Of a stretch of 6,172 bases of DNA, positions 1-6,063 are shown piece by piece (position 1 is the stretch's first letter; each line of letters begins with the position of its first letter). Source of the DNA: an uncultured Prevotella sp. (GTDB lineage: Bacteria > Bacteroidota > Bacteroidia > Bacteroidales > Bacteroidaceae); NCBI GenBank assembly GCA_900319895.1, contig ONQK01000139.1, forward strand, positions 1 to 6,172. Direction: 5' to 3'. The position numbers were made by a program, and so were the translations under genes. The notes under the pieces are model-generated. The model was given only the letters and a program-made list of their open reading frames with translations. It was not told the DNA's origin and did no database searches.

Positions 1-50
1 GAAAGTTCCCCAAAAAATGGAGGGGAGCGGCGCGAAAGGACGAAAAAAAC

Positions 51-149
51 AAAAAAAGGGAAGAAAAAGGAGGGAGAGGGACAAAAAGGGAAAAAAAGGA
101 AGAGAAGGGAAGAGGAAGGAAAGGAAAGGAAGGGAAGGAAGGGGGGGAA
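51..149 (+). repeat. Polypurine tract (degenerate GGAA/GGAAA microsatellite)
   Basis: Over 99 nt only one pyrimidine occurs (C at 82), so 83-149 is 67 uninterrupted purines. From about 111 the tract becomes a degenerate GGAA/GGAAA repeat and ends in seven consecutive G (141-147). An open reading frame crosses it (17-226), but its product is only K/R/G/E low complexity, so I treat the tract as non-coding. Mirror-like purine runs of this type can form triplex DNA, and the spaced GG/GGG runs could form G-quadruplexes on the + strand. It lies about 66 bp upstream of the -33 element of the efflux promoter. Whether it affects transcription is inference. Confidence 0.85.
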
Positions 150-180
150 TAAAGCTGAAAGATTGTTCTGTTTTTCCTCA

Positions 181-194
181 AAAGTGCCCCAAAA
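181..194 (+). repeat. Imperfect 14-nt direct repeat, second copy (first copy at 2-15)
   Basis: Positions 2-15 read AAAGTTCCCCAAAA and positions 181-194 read AAAGTGCCCCAAAA, identical at 13 of 14 bases. The two copies bracket the polypurine tract. No transposase or terminal inverted repeat accompanies them, so I call only a repeat pair, not a mobile element. The A-rich composition raises the odds of chance similarity. Confidence 0.45.
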
Positions 195-215
195 GCAAAT
201 TTTCGTCCGCTTCAT

Positions 216-247
216 TTTGTTTGTAAGGTTAAAAATTGCTATATTTG
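216..247 (+). promoter_or_regulatory. Bacteroidetes-type promoter of the efflux operon
   Basis: A -33 element TTTG (216-219) and a perfect -7 element TATATTTG (240-247, consensus TAnnTTTG) are separated by 20 bp, the spacing expected for the primary sigma factor of Bacteroidetes. Transcription should start near 252-256, giving a leader of only about 15-20 nt before the ATG at 270. The leader is A/T-rich with no Shine-Dalgarno sequence, which is normal in this phylum. No second promoter of similar quality was seen between the four downstream genes, so this one probably drives all of them. A second TTTG (220-223) would give a 16-bp spacer and is less likely to be used. Confidence 0.75.
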
Positions 248-256
248 CATCAAATA
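242..256. promoter_or_regulatory. Operator-like inverted repeat over the -7/start region
   Basis: TATTTG-CAT-CAAATA is a perfect 6-bp inverted repeat with a 3-nt spacer. It covers most of the -7 element and the predicted start site, where a bound dimeric repressor would block polymerase. Half of the palindrome is the -7 sequence itself, so chance is a serious alternative. No regulator gene is present in the window to pair with it. Confidence 0.35.
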
Positions 257-269
257 CTTCATTTTAATC

Positions 270-1775
270 ATGAAACAATTTGTTCCAAAAACACTTTTTT
301 TGATTAGTATTGCATTGTTCTTTTCAACGACATACGGATTTTCCCAGTCATATCTAACTTTGGACAGTTGTCGGGCGCTGGCGTTGCGCAACAACAAGCA
401 ACTGGCAATTTCTGCCATGCATCAAAAAGCATCTTTGGCAACACGCAAATCCGTTCGTACGAAGTATTTACCCAAGATTGACGTAGTTGGCGGCTATAAT
501 TATTTCAGCAAAGAAATTTCGATTTTAAGTGACAAGCAGCATAGTAGTCTGCAGCAACTAGGAACGAAGATGGGGGCGGGGCTTGTCAACAGTTTTACCA
601 AGGCATTTACAGAGATGGTGGCCAGTGGCCAGATGAACCCTCTGATCGCCCAGCAGATCAACAATGTAATCGGCCAAATGAGCGGCGCGTTTTCCGAGGC
701 AGGCAATTCCTTTGGAAGTTTTGTCAGCGAATCGTTTCGCACAGACACACGCAATCTTTGGGCGGGGACGGTCGTTCTTCGCCAACCGATTTTCTTAGGC
801 GGTGCCATCCATGCAGCCAACAAGATGGCGGACATTGCCGAGGGAGCCGCAAAGGACAAGTTCGACTTGCGTAAACAAGACATACTCTATGACATAGACA
901 AGGCCTATTGGACAGTCATCTCGCTGAGACAGAAGCAGCAACTTGCCAATAGCTACAACGAGTTGGTGCAGCGCCTGCGTGCCGACGTGCACAAGATGAT
1001 TGACGAAGGACTCGCCACGCGTGCCGACGGTCTTCGCGTTGATGTCAAGAAGAATGAGGCAGACATGCAGGTGATGCAAGTCGAAAACGGCTTGTCGCTC
1101 GCCAAGATGCAACTTTGCCAATTGTGTGGGCTCTCGCTTGATAGCGACATTGTTCTGGCCGATGAGCAGAAGGAAATCACAGGAAAGCTCACTTTAACGA
1201 GTGAGAATGAGGGAGACTACAAAGCATTGCGCCCGGAGCTCCGGCTTTTACGCCGCGCAAGAGACCTCAACAAAGAGTCGGAGCGTCTAATTCTGGCAGA
1301 AAACCTTCCACACATCCTTCTAACAAGTGCATACACGGTCAGCAACCCCAACATGTTCAACGGCTTCCAGCGCAAATTCGACGGTGCCTGGAACATTGGT
1401 GTCGTTGTCCAAATGCCCATATGGAATTGGTTTGAGGGCAAATACAAGCTGCGTGCCGCCCGTGCAGCCACGACCATTGCTGACTTAGAGCTTCAAGAAG
1501 CAGAGGAGAAGATTTCCCTTCAGTTGCAGCAAAACCGCTATCAACTCACGGAAGCCAACAAGCGTTTGACCTCCGCCATCCACAACTTGGACAGTGCCGA
1601 CGAGAACCTCCGCTGTGCCACCGTCGGCTTCAAAGAAGGAGTCATTGAAATATCAGATGTCATGGCAGCACAAGCAGCATGGCAACAGGCTCAAAGCCAG
1701 AAAATAGACGCAGAAATAGATGTCAGACTTTCCTTCATTGCCCTACAAAAGGCATTAGGGACATTTGCATATTAA
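270..1775 (+). CDS. TolC-family outer-membrane efflux channel
   Basis: This 501-residue protein should be the outer-membrane exit duct of the efflux machine, acting as a trimer. Residues 1 to about 25 are a signal peptide: K near the start, hydrophobic LFLISIALFF, then a likely cut just before QSYLTL. LTLDSCRALALRNN (29-42) is the typical opening of the mature outer-membrane efflux protein domain. Two family repeats follow, each with long helices and one beta-hairpin. The first hairpin is marked by GGYNYFS (74-80) and VLRQPIFLGG (169-178), the second by LLTSAYTV (350-357) and VVQMPIWNWFEG (379-390). FKEGVIEISDVMAAQAAWQQAQ (454-475, given here in part by its G, D and AQ positions) is the usual last-helix signature. 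About 85 residues (roughly 81-165) are inserted in the first hairpin, which would place them outside the cell. The ATG at 270 is chosen because it gives the intact signal peptide and follows the promoter. It is the first gene of the operon, with the adaptor 15 nt downstream. The transported substrate is unknown. Confidence 0.93.
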   Translation: MKQFVPKTLFLISIALFFSTTYGFSQSYLTLDSCRALALRNNKQLAISAMHQKASLATRKSVRTKYLPKIDVVGGYNYFSKEISILSDKQHSSLQQLGTKMGAGLVNSFTKAFTEMVASGQMNPLIAQQINNVIGQMSGAFSEAGNSFGSFVSESFRTDTRNLWAGTVVLRQPIFLGGAIHAANKMADIAEGAAKDKFDLRKQDILYDIDKAYWTVISLRQKQQLANSYNELVQRLRADVHKMIDEGLATRADGLRVDVKKNEADMQVMQVENGLSLAKMQLCQLCGLSLDSDIVLADEQKEITGKLTLTSENEGDYKALRPELRLLRRARDLNKESERLILAENLPHILLTSAYTVSNPNMFNGFQRKFDGAWNIGVVVQMPIWNWFEGKYKLRAARAATTIADLELQEAEEKISLQLQQNRYQLTEANKRLTSAIHNLDSADENLRCATVGFKEGVIEISDVMAAQAAWQQAQSQKIDAEIDVRLSFIALQKALGTFAY

Positions 1776-1790
1776 AAACAACACAAAGTT

Positions 1791-2786
1791 ATGTCTACAA
1801 CAAACAAACAACACGACAACATCCTATTGGCTGTCATTGGTTTCACAAGTGTCATAGCCATTGTTGCAACCATAGGTTACTTTACGCTATCCCGCAGTTC
1901 AGAAGTTATCCAAGGCGAAGTTGAAGTCACCGAATATCGAGTTTCCAGCAAAGTGCCGGGTCGCATCTTAGAACTGAGGGTTAAAGAAGGCGACTACGTC
2001 CATGTTGGCGACACGCTAGCCATTTTAGACGCCCCGGAGGTTGAAGCCAAGAGATACCAGGCACAAAGTGTGGAGGCCGCCGCCGAGGCCATGCGCGACA
2101 TGGCCGCCAACGGTGCACGGAGCGAGCAAATACAAGGAGCCTACGAACTCTGGCAACAAGCCAAGGCGGGATTAGAGATAGCACAGAAAAGCTACGAGCG
2201 TGTGCAGCGCTTGTTTGACGAAGGCGTCATCACGGCACAAAAACGTGACGAGGCGCTAGCCAACTTCAAGGCCCTTCAGGCGCAGGAGCAGGCGGCAAAG
2301 AGCCAATATGAAATGGCGAGAAACGGTGCCCGAAACGAGGAGAAGCGTGCGGCTGCAGCAAAAGTAAACCAGGCAAAAGGTGCCGTAAAGGAAATCAATT
2401 CATACATCAACGAGACAGTTCAAATTGCCCAAATCGAAGGCGAGGTCTGCGACATATATCCCAAAGTTGGCGAGCTTGTCGGACAAGGCGCTCCAATCAT
2501 GAGCATCGCCGCCATAAAAGACCTTTGGGGTGTCTTCAACATCCGGGAAGACCAATTGAAAGGGCTCAAGACGGGCGACACCTTCAGCGCTTTCCTGCCA
2601 GCCTTCAACAAGTCACTGAAGATGGAAGTTTTCTACATCAAGGACGAAGGTTCTTATGCGGTTTGGAAAGCTACTAAAACCACCGGACAATACGACTTGA
2701 AGATGTTTGAGGTAAAAGCGCGTCCACTTGAGAAAATCGAAGGGCTCCGCCCAGGCATGTCACTCATCGTCAACAAAGAAGATTAA
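1791..2786 (+). CDS. HlyD/YbhG-type periplasmic adaptor (membrane fusion protein)
   Basis: This 331-residue adaptor should link the inner-membrane permeases to the TolC-like duct. A short cytoplasmic tail precedes one membrane anchor at about 11-33; there is no lipobox. The first half of a biotinyl-lipoyl domain is at about 41-80 (VSSKVPGRI, then VKEGDYVHVGD) and the second half at about 208-240 (EGEVCDIYPKVGELVGQG). Between them, about 85-205, lies an Ala/Gln/Glu/Lys-rich helical hairpin, the coiled coil that meets the duct. It holds two related NGAR-x-E segments, at 107-112 and 178-183, as in YbhG-like adaptors. A beta-barrel domain follows, about 245-330, ending in GLRPGMSLIV (318-327), a conserved closing motif of the family. 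The ATG at 1791 keeps the membrane anchor whole and lies 15 nt after the channel gene's stop; the next gene starts 26 nt after this one ends. Family assignment is firm; the partner set is inferred from the operon. Confidence 0.93.
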   Translation: MSTTNKQHDNILLAVIGFTSVIAIVATIGYFTLSRSSEVIQGEVEVTEYRVSSKVPGRILELRVKEGDYVHVGDTLAILDAPEVEAKRYQAQSVEAAAEAMRDMAANGARSEQIQGAYELWQQAKAGLEIAQKSYERVQRLFDEGVITAQKRDEALANFKALQAQEQAAKSQYEMARNGARNEEKRAAAAKVNQAKGAVKEINSYINETVQIAQIEGEVCDIYPKVGELVGQGAPIMSIAAIKDLWGVFNIREDQLKGLKTGDTFSAFLPAFNKSLKMEVFYIKDEGSYAVWKATKTTGQYDLKMFEVKARPLEKIEGLRPGMSLIVNKED

Positions 2787-2812
2787 AAGCCTACCGGAGC
2801 AAATTCCATGAC

Positions 2813-3985
2813 ATGAAAGAGAGGCTGAGACAAATACTACAACTGGGGCTGCGCGAATGTGAAATCATGCGTGTCAACCCCGTCTATTTCTCCTGCATGA
2901 TAGCCTTTCCCATTGCCGTCATGCTCTTTTTCACCTCGTTAATGCACTCCGGGCAACCAGTCAACATGCCCGTCGGCGTGGTCGACTTGGACAACACCCC
3001 CACGAGCAGACGCTTGATTCGCACACTCAACTCATTCCAAACCACCAAAGTCGTCGCGCACTACCCCAACATCAACGAAGCCCGCACTGCCATGCAGCGC
3101 AACGAGATCTATGCCTTTCTGCTAATTCCCAAGAAGACGACAAGCAACCTGATGTCTTCGCACCAGCCCAAAATATCGTTTTATTACAGCAACACGACAT
3201 TGGTTTCCGGCGCCCTACTCTATCGCGACCTGAAAGCCATGTCGATGCTCGGCTCAGCCTCGGTAGGCTCAACGACCATGAGGGCCAAGGGCTACACACC
3301 GTCGCAGATCAAATCCTTTCTGCAACCCATCTCCATAGACGTACACCCCGTCAACAACCCATGGGTGAATTACAACGTCTACCTCAGCACCATCCTCGTA
3401 CCCGGCTGCATGATGCTGTTCATGTTTCTCATCACCGCCTACACCTTAGGAGCAGAGTTAAAGTTCAAGAGTTCAAAAGCATGGCTGAAAATATCCGATG
3501 ACAATATTTTCATTGCCCTGACCGGGAAATTACTGCCCCAGGTCTGCATTTTCATGTTCCTCCTACTCTTTTACCTCTACTATATGTTCGGAATCCTGAG
3601 ATTTCCGCATCCCGGCGGCATCGTGCCCATGCTCCTCTTGACGCTTCTCACCATTTTAGCCGCCCAAGGCTTCGGCATCTTCATCTTCGGTCTATTCCCC
3701 TCGCTCCGCATGTCGCTCAGCATCTGCTCGCTGTGGTCGGTGATCAGTTTTTCCACCGCCGGCTCAGCCTTTCCCATCTATGCGATGGATCCGCAAATAG
3801 AAACACTCGCACAGCTATTTCCACTTAGACACTACTACATGATCTACCAGACATGTATCTTCAACGGTTATCCGCTGTCAGACGCTTGGGTGAATATTCT
3901 AGCACTTGTCGTGTTCGCCTGCCTTCCACTATTTGTGGTCAAAAAGATCAAGCGGGTCATGAAAAATTACATTTACATACCATAG
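2813..3985 (+). CDS. ABC-2-type transporter permease, first of two
   Basis: This 390-residue inner-membrane protein has the ABC2_membrane_3 layout: one membrane segment near the N terminus (about 24-43), a large extracytoplasmic domain (about 45-185), then five more segments (about 187-211, 240-261, 269-294, 300-323 and 358-376). The extracytoplasmic domain opens with MPVGVVDLDNTPTSRRLIR (52-70), clearly related to residues 62-80 of the next gene's product. FPLRHYY (336-342) before the last segment is the usual ABC-2 terminal motif. No Walker A or ABC signature (LSGGQ) is present, so an ATPase partner would have to be supplied separately. GGAG at 2796-2799 is 13 nt before the chosen ATG at 2813, rather far. 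It is better placed for an ATG at 2808, but that one reads only ATG-ACA-TGA. The stop codon is 8 nt before the second permease. It probably forms a heterodimer with that protein; substrate unknown. Confidence 0.9.
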   Translation: MKERLRQILQLGLRECEIMRVNPVYFSCMIAFPIAVMLFFTSLMHSGQPVNMPVGVVDLDNTPTSRRLIRTLNSFQTTKVVAHYPNINEARTAMQRNEIYAFLLIPKKTTSNLMSSHQPKISFYYSNTTLVSGALLYRDLKAMSMLGSASVGSTTMRAKGYTPSQIKSFLQPISIDVHPVNNPWVNYNVYLSTILVPGCMMLFMFLITAYTLGAELKFKSSKAWLKISDDNIFIALTGKLLPQVCIFMFLLLFYLYYMFGILRFPHPGGIVPMLLLTLLTILAAQGFGIFIFGLFPSLRMSLSICSLWSVISFSTAGSAFPIYAMDPQIETLAQLFPLRHYYMIYQTCIFNGYPLSDAWVNILALVVFACLPLFVVKKIKRVMKNYIYIP

Positions 3986-3993
3986 ATTTCGAT

Positions 3994-5292
3994 ATGAGCC
4001 GCCAAAACAACATACTGCAACAAGTTGTCCGAGGGATCAAAGACATGTGCTACATCTGGGTCAAGGAGATGCGCACCAGCATCACCGACCAAGGTCTGTT
4101 CATCTTCTTCATCTTGGTGCCGCTTGTTTATCCGTTGATTTACGCTTGGATTTACAACAACGAGGTCGTGCGCGATGTGCCCATCGCCGTTGTAGACATG
4201 TCGAAAAGTGCACTGAGCCGCCAGTTTATCAGGAACATCGACAGCTCTGCAGATACAAAAGTCGCCCTACATGCCAGCTCACTGCAAGAAGCCAAGGATT
4301 TTATTGGGAAACAACAAGTGCACGGCGTCATTTTCATCCCCAAAGACTTTGCCAAAGACATCAACCGGGGCGAGCAGGCACAAGTCAGCGTTTACTGCGA
4401 CATGAGCCTCCTGATTACTTACAAAGCCATCTACGCCACCACACAAGCCGTTGCATCGAAGATGAACAAAGAGATACAAATCACCCTGTCAGGAAACACC
4501 ACGAAAAGGGAAGACGAAGTCATGACCCAGCCCCTGAATTACAAAGAAGTACCCATCTTCAATCCCACAGGCGGCTACGGCAACTTCATCATACCGGCCG
4601 TCCTGCTGCTGATTCTGCAGCAGACTTTGCTCCTAGGCATAGGCATGGCAGCAGGAACTGCCCGGGAACACAACCGCTACCAAGACCTCATCCCCATCAG
4701 CAGGCACTACAACGGCATCTTCCGCATCGTTCTGGGCAAGTCGCTCGCCTATTTCATGATCTATGCCGTAATGGGTGCCTATATCACACTGGTGGTACCA
4801 AAAATCTTCGACTTTACCTCCATCATCGGCAACCGCTTCGAGCTGATGGGGCTGATGATTCCATTCCTGCTGGCATGTATCTTCTTCGGCATGACCATCT
4901 CGTGCCTCATCCGATACCGCGAAAACGTCATCATGCTCATCGTCTTCTCTTCCCTCCCAATACTCTTCATGACCGGCATTTCATGGCCACAAAACAACAT
5001 ACCTGGCTTCTGGCAAGGCATATCATGGCTGTTTCCCTCTACTTTCGGCATCAGGGGCTTCGTCCGCATGAGCTCCATGGGCGCTAACCTGCAAGACGTG
5101 CAACAAGAATACATCGTGCTATGGATCCAAACCTTGCTATACTTTTTCACCACCTGCATTGTCTACCGCTACCAAATTATCAACACACAAAAACGTGCCA
5201 TCCAACGGTTCAAAGAACTCAGGGAGAAAGCCATTGAAGCAAAGACCAAGAATGTACAAAACGTCACCGAAGAATTTGAAGCATACATTTAA
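3994..5292 (+). CDS. ABC-2-type transporter permease, second of two
   Basis: This 432-residue protein has the same layout as its upstream neighbour: a membrane segment at about 34-53, an extracytoplasmic domain at about 55-195, and segments at about 196-219, 246-268, 286-305, 310-330 and 372-391. VPIAVVDMSKSALSRQFIR (62-80) and VIFIPKDF (112-119) match the same region of the first permease (MPVGVVD, LLIPKK), so the two are diverged paralogues. FPSTFGIRGFVRMSSMGA (347-364) is the P-S/T-x-G-I-x-G-F-x-R motif seen in permeases of the YhhJ/YbhS/YbhR kind that work with HlyD adaptors. A charged tail of about 40 residues (393-432) should lie in the cytoplasm. The frame is open further upstream to 3853, but that part overlaps the first permease gene and looks like out-of-frame protein. 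The ATG at 3994, 8 nt after the previous stop, gives a normal N terminus. No nucleotide-binding motif is present, and no ATPase gene follows. Confidence 0.9.
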   Translation: MSRQNNILQQVVRGIKDMCYIWVKEMRTSITDQGLFIFFILVPLVYPLIYAWIYNNEVVRDVPIAVVDMSKSALSRQFIRNIDSSADTKVALHASSLQEAKDFIGKQQVHGVIFIPKDFAKDINRGEQAQVSVYCDMSLLITYKAIYATTQAVASKMNKEIQITLSGNTTKREDEVMTQPLNYKEVPIFNPTGGYGNFIIPAVLLLILQQTLLLGIGMAAGTAREHNRYQDLIPISRHYNGIFRIVLGKSLAYFMIYAVMGAYITLVVPKIFDFTSIIGNRFELMGLMIPFLLACIFFGMTISCLIRYRENVIMLIVFSSLPILFMTGISWPQNNIPGFWQGISWLFPSTFGIRGFVRMSSMGANLQDVQQEYIVLWIQTLLYFFTTCIVYRYQIINTQKRAIQRFKELREKAIEAKTKNVQNVTEEFEAYI

Positions 5293-5345
5293 CCCGAGAC
5301 AATACACATTTTCACACAAACCTCTCTCTAATTGACAAAAAAACG

Positions 5346-5353
5346 TATCTTTG
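5346..5353 (+). promoter_or_regulatory. Bacteroidetes -7 promoter element for the BspA-like gene
   Basis: TATCTTTG is a perfect match to TAnnTTTG and is followed by CA, as often seen at Bacteroidetes start sites. No TTTG lies at the expected 19-21 bp upstream; TTG at 5332-5334 leaves only 11 bp. The -33 part is therefore weak or absent. Transcription would start near 5358-5362, leaving a leader of about 135 nt before the ATG at 5497, long compared with the leader of the efflux operon. No hairpin-plus-T-run terminator is visible in 5293-5345, so read-through from the efflux operon is possible. Confidence 0.6.
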
Positions 5354-5408
5354 CAGCCAAATAACTCTGTAAATAAAATCATTATAAATTCCAAGAACAA
5401 AATAAAAT

Positions 5409-5494
5409 ATGGGCATTAAGTCGATAAAATCTTCTCCACTCCGATGGCTCAGCACAGTGGCATGAAACTACGGATAAAAGCCCATCAAAATTGA
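5409..5494 (+). other. Two tiny overlapping leader reading frames
   Basis: ATG at 5409 opens an 18-codon frame (MGIKSIKSSPLRWLSTVA) ending at TGA 5463-5465. Its stop overlaps, as ATGA, a second ATG at 5462 that opens a 10-codon frame (MKLRIKAHQN) ending at TGA 5492-5494. That stop is only 2 nt before the ATG of the BspA-like gene at 5497. The arrangement would allow ribosomes to hand over by termination and restart. Neither peptide resembles anything I recognise, and frames this short arise easily by chance. Confidence 0.3.
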
Positions 5495-5496
5495 AT

Positions 5497-6063
5497 ATGA
5501 AAAGAAAACTGAAATTTATTTTGTTGGTAGTCATCGGATTACCTCAAATGGTTTTAGGTCAAACCGAGTTCGAGACCTCAGAATACCCCAATCTGCAATT
5601 TACGATACTTGACAGTTCGGCGAAAACGGCGGAAGTGTGTTTTAAAGGAACAGCACCTAAACACTGGGAACTTGCTCTTCCCGGCACGGTGGTGAATCCT
5701 AATGACGGTCAAACCTACACTGTTACGGAGATTGCCAATGACGCTTTTGCCTATACGAGCCGATTGGAGAAGATTACCATTCCCGGTACCATTGTTCGCA
5801 TCGGGGAATATGCTTTTACTGGTACGAATCTTATGTCTGTCGATTTTTCTGCCGCAACATCATTGACGGAACTTCCCAAAAATTGCTTTTCGAATTGCTA
5901 CGGTTTGGCAGGTGACAATGTTAGCCTGCGCGGCACGAACTGCCGACGTGCTGACCAGCAGCGGCAAGCAGTATCTCGTGGTGAATTCCGCGCAGACGGG
6001 CGACGTCGACCTCTACGGCAAGACCGTCACCTACAGCTACTACACCGAATGCGCAAGCCCTGA
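5497..6063 (+). CDS. Secreted BspA-like leucine-rich-repeat protein, frame broken near the 3' end
   Basis: As read, this is 188 residues, but only about the first 145 look genuine. Residues 1-21 form a signal peptide (KRKLK, then FILLVVIGL, cut likely after VLG before QTEF); there is no lipobox cysteine. About 33-80 is the beta-rich lead-in common before such repeats (LQFTILD, then DGQTYTVTEI). LRR_5/BspA-type repeats follow at about 79-136: IANDAF, LEKITIP, IVRIGEYAF, then LTELPKNCFSNCYGL. BspA-like proteins are surface or secreted and several bind host or bacterial partners; the role here is unknown. After about residue 145 the translation turns arginine-rich (13 R in 44 residues) and stops at 6063, while another frame becomes convincingly protein-like. 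The ATG at 5497 is preferred to the in-frame TTG at 5491 because it opens the signal peptide directly. The full gene was probably longer and continued past the window. Confidence 0.7.
   Translation: MKRKLKFILLVVIGLPQMVLGQTEFETSEYPNLQFTILDSSAKTAEVCFKGTAPKHWELALPGTVVNPNDGQTYTVTEIANDAFAYTSRLEKITIPGTIVRIGEYAFTGTNLMSVDFSAATSLTELPKNCFSNCYGLAGDNVSLRGTNCRRADQQRQAVSRGEFRADGRRRPLRQDRHLQLLHRMRKP

Noticed and set aside
17..226. Open frame of 69 codons in the polypurine region
   Set aside because: The product is almost only K, R, G and E because the DNA is almost only A and G. It has no domain, and it overlaps the promoter region.
500..883. Minus-strand open frame of 127 codons within the channel gene
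   Set aside because: It is an antisense shadow of a confidently coding frame, with no recognisable domain and no promoter. The other minus-strand open frames in the window were rejected for the same reason.
1679..1924. Open frame bridging the channel and adaptor genes
   Set aside because: It overlaps both genes in a different frame, with a low-quality His/Cys-rich product.
3853..3993. Upstream in-frame extension of the second permease by 47 codons
   Set aside because: It overlaps the end of the first permease gene in another frame and reads as an Arg/Cys-rich segment unlike the family's N terminus.
4047..5087. Long 346-codon open frame inside the second permease gene
   Set aside because: It is the same-strand shifted reading of a gene with strong codon bias, giving H/R/Q/P-rich protein with no membrane segments. 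The permease frame is plainly the real one.
5293..5345. Transcription terminator after the second permease
   Set aside because: No inverted repeat followed by a T run was found on the + strand.
5875..5882. CCCAAAAA as a programmed frameshift site explaining the BspA-like frame break
   Set aside because: The heptamer is not in the reading phase needed for a -1 shift, and a -1 shift leads to a stop at 5922-5924. Leucine-rich-repeat sequence also continues in the original frame past this point.
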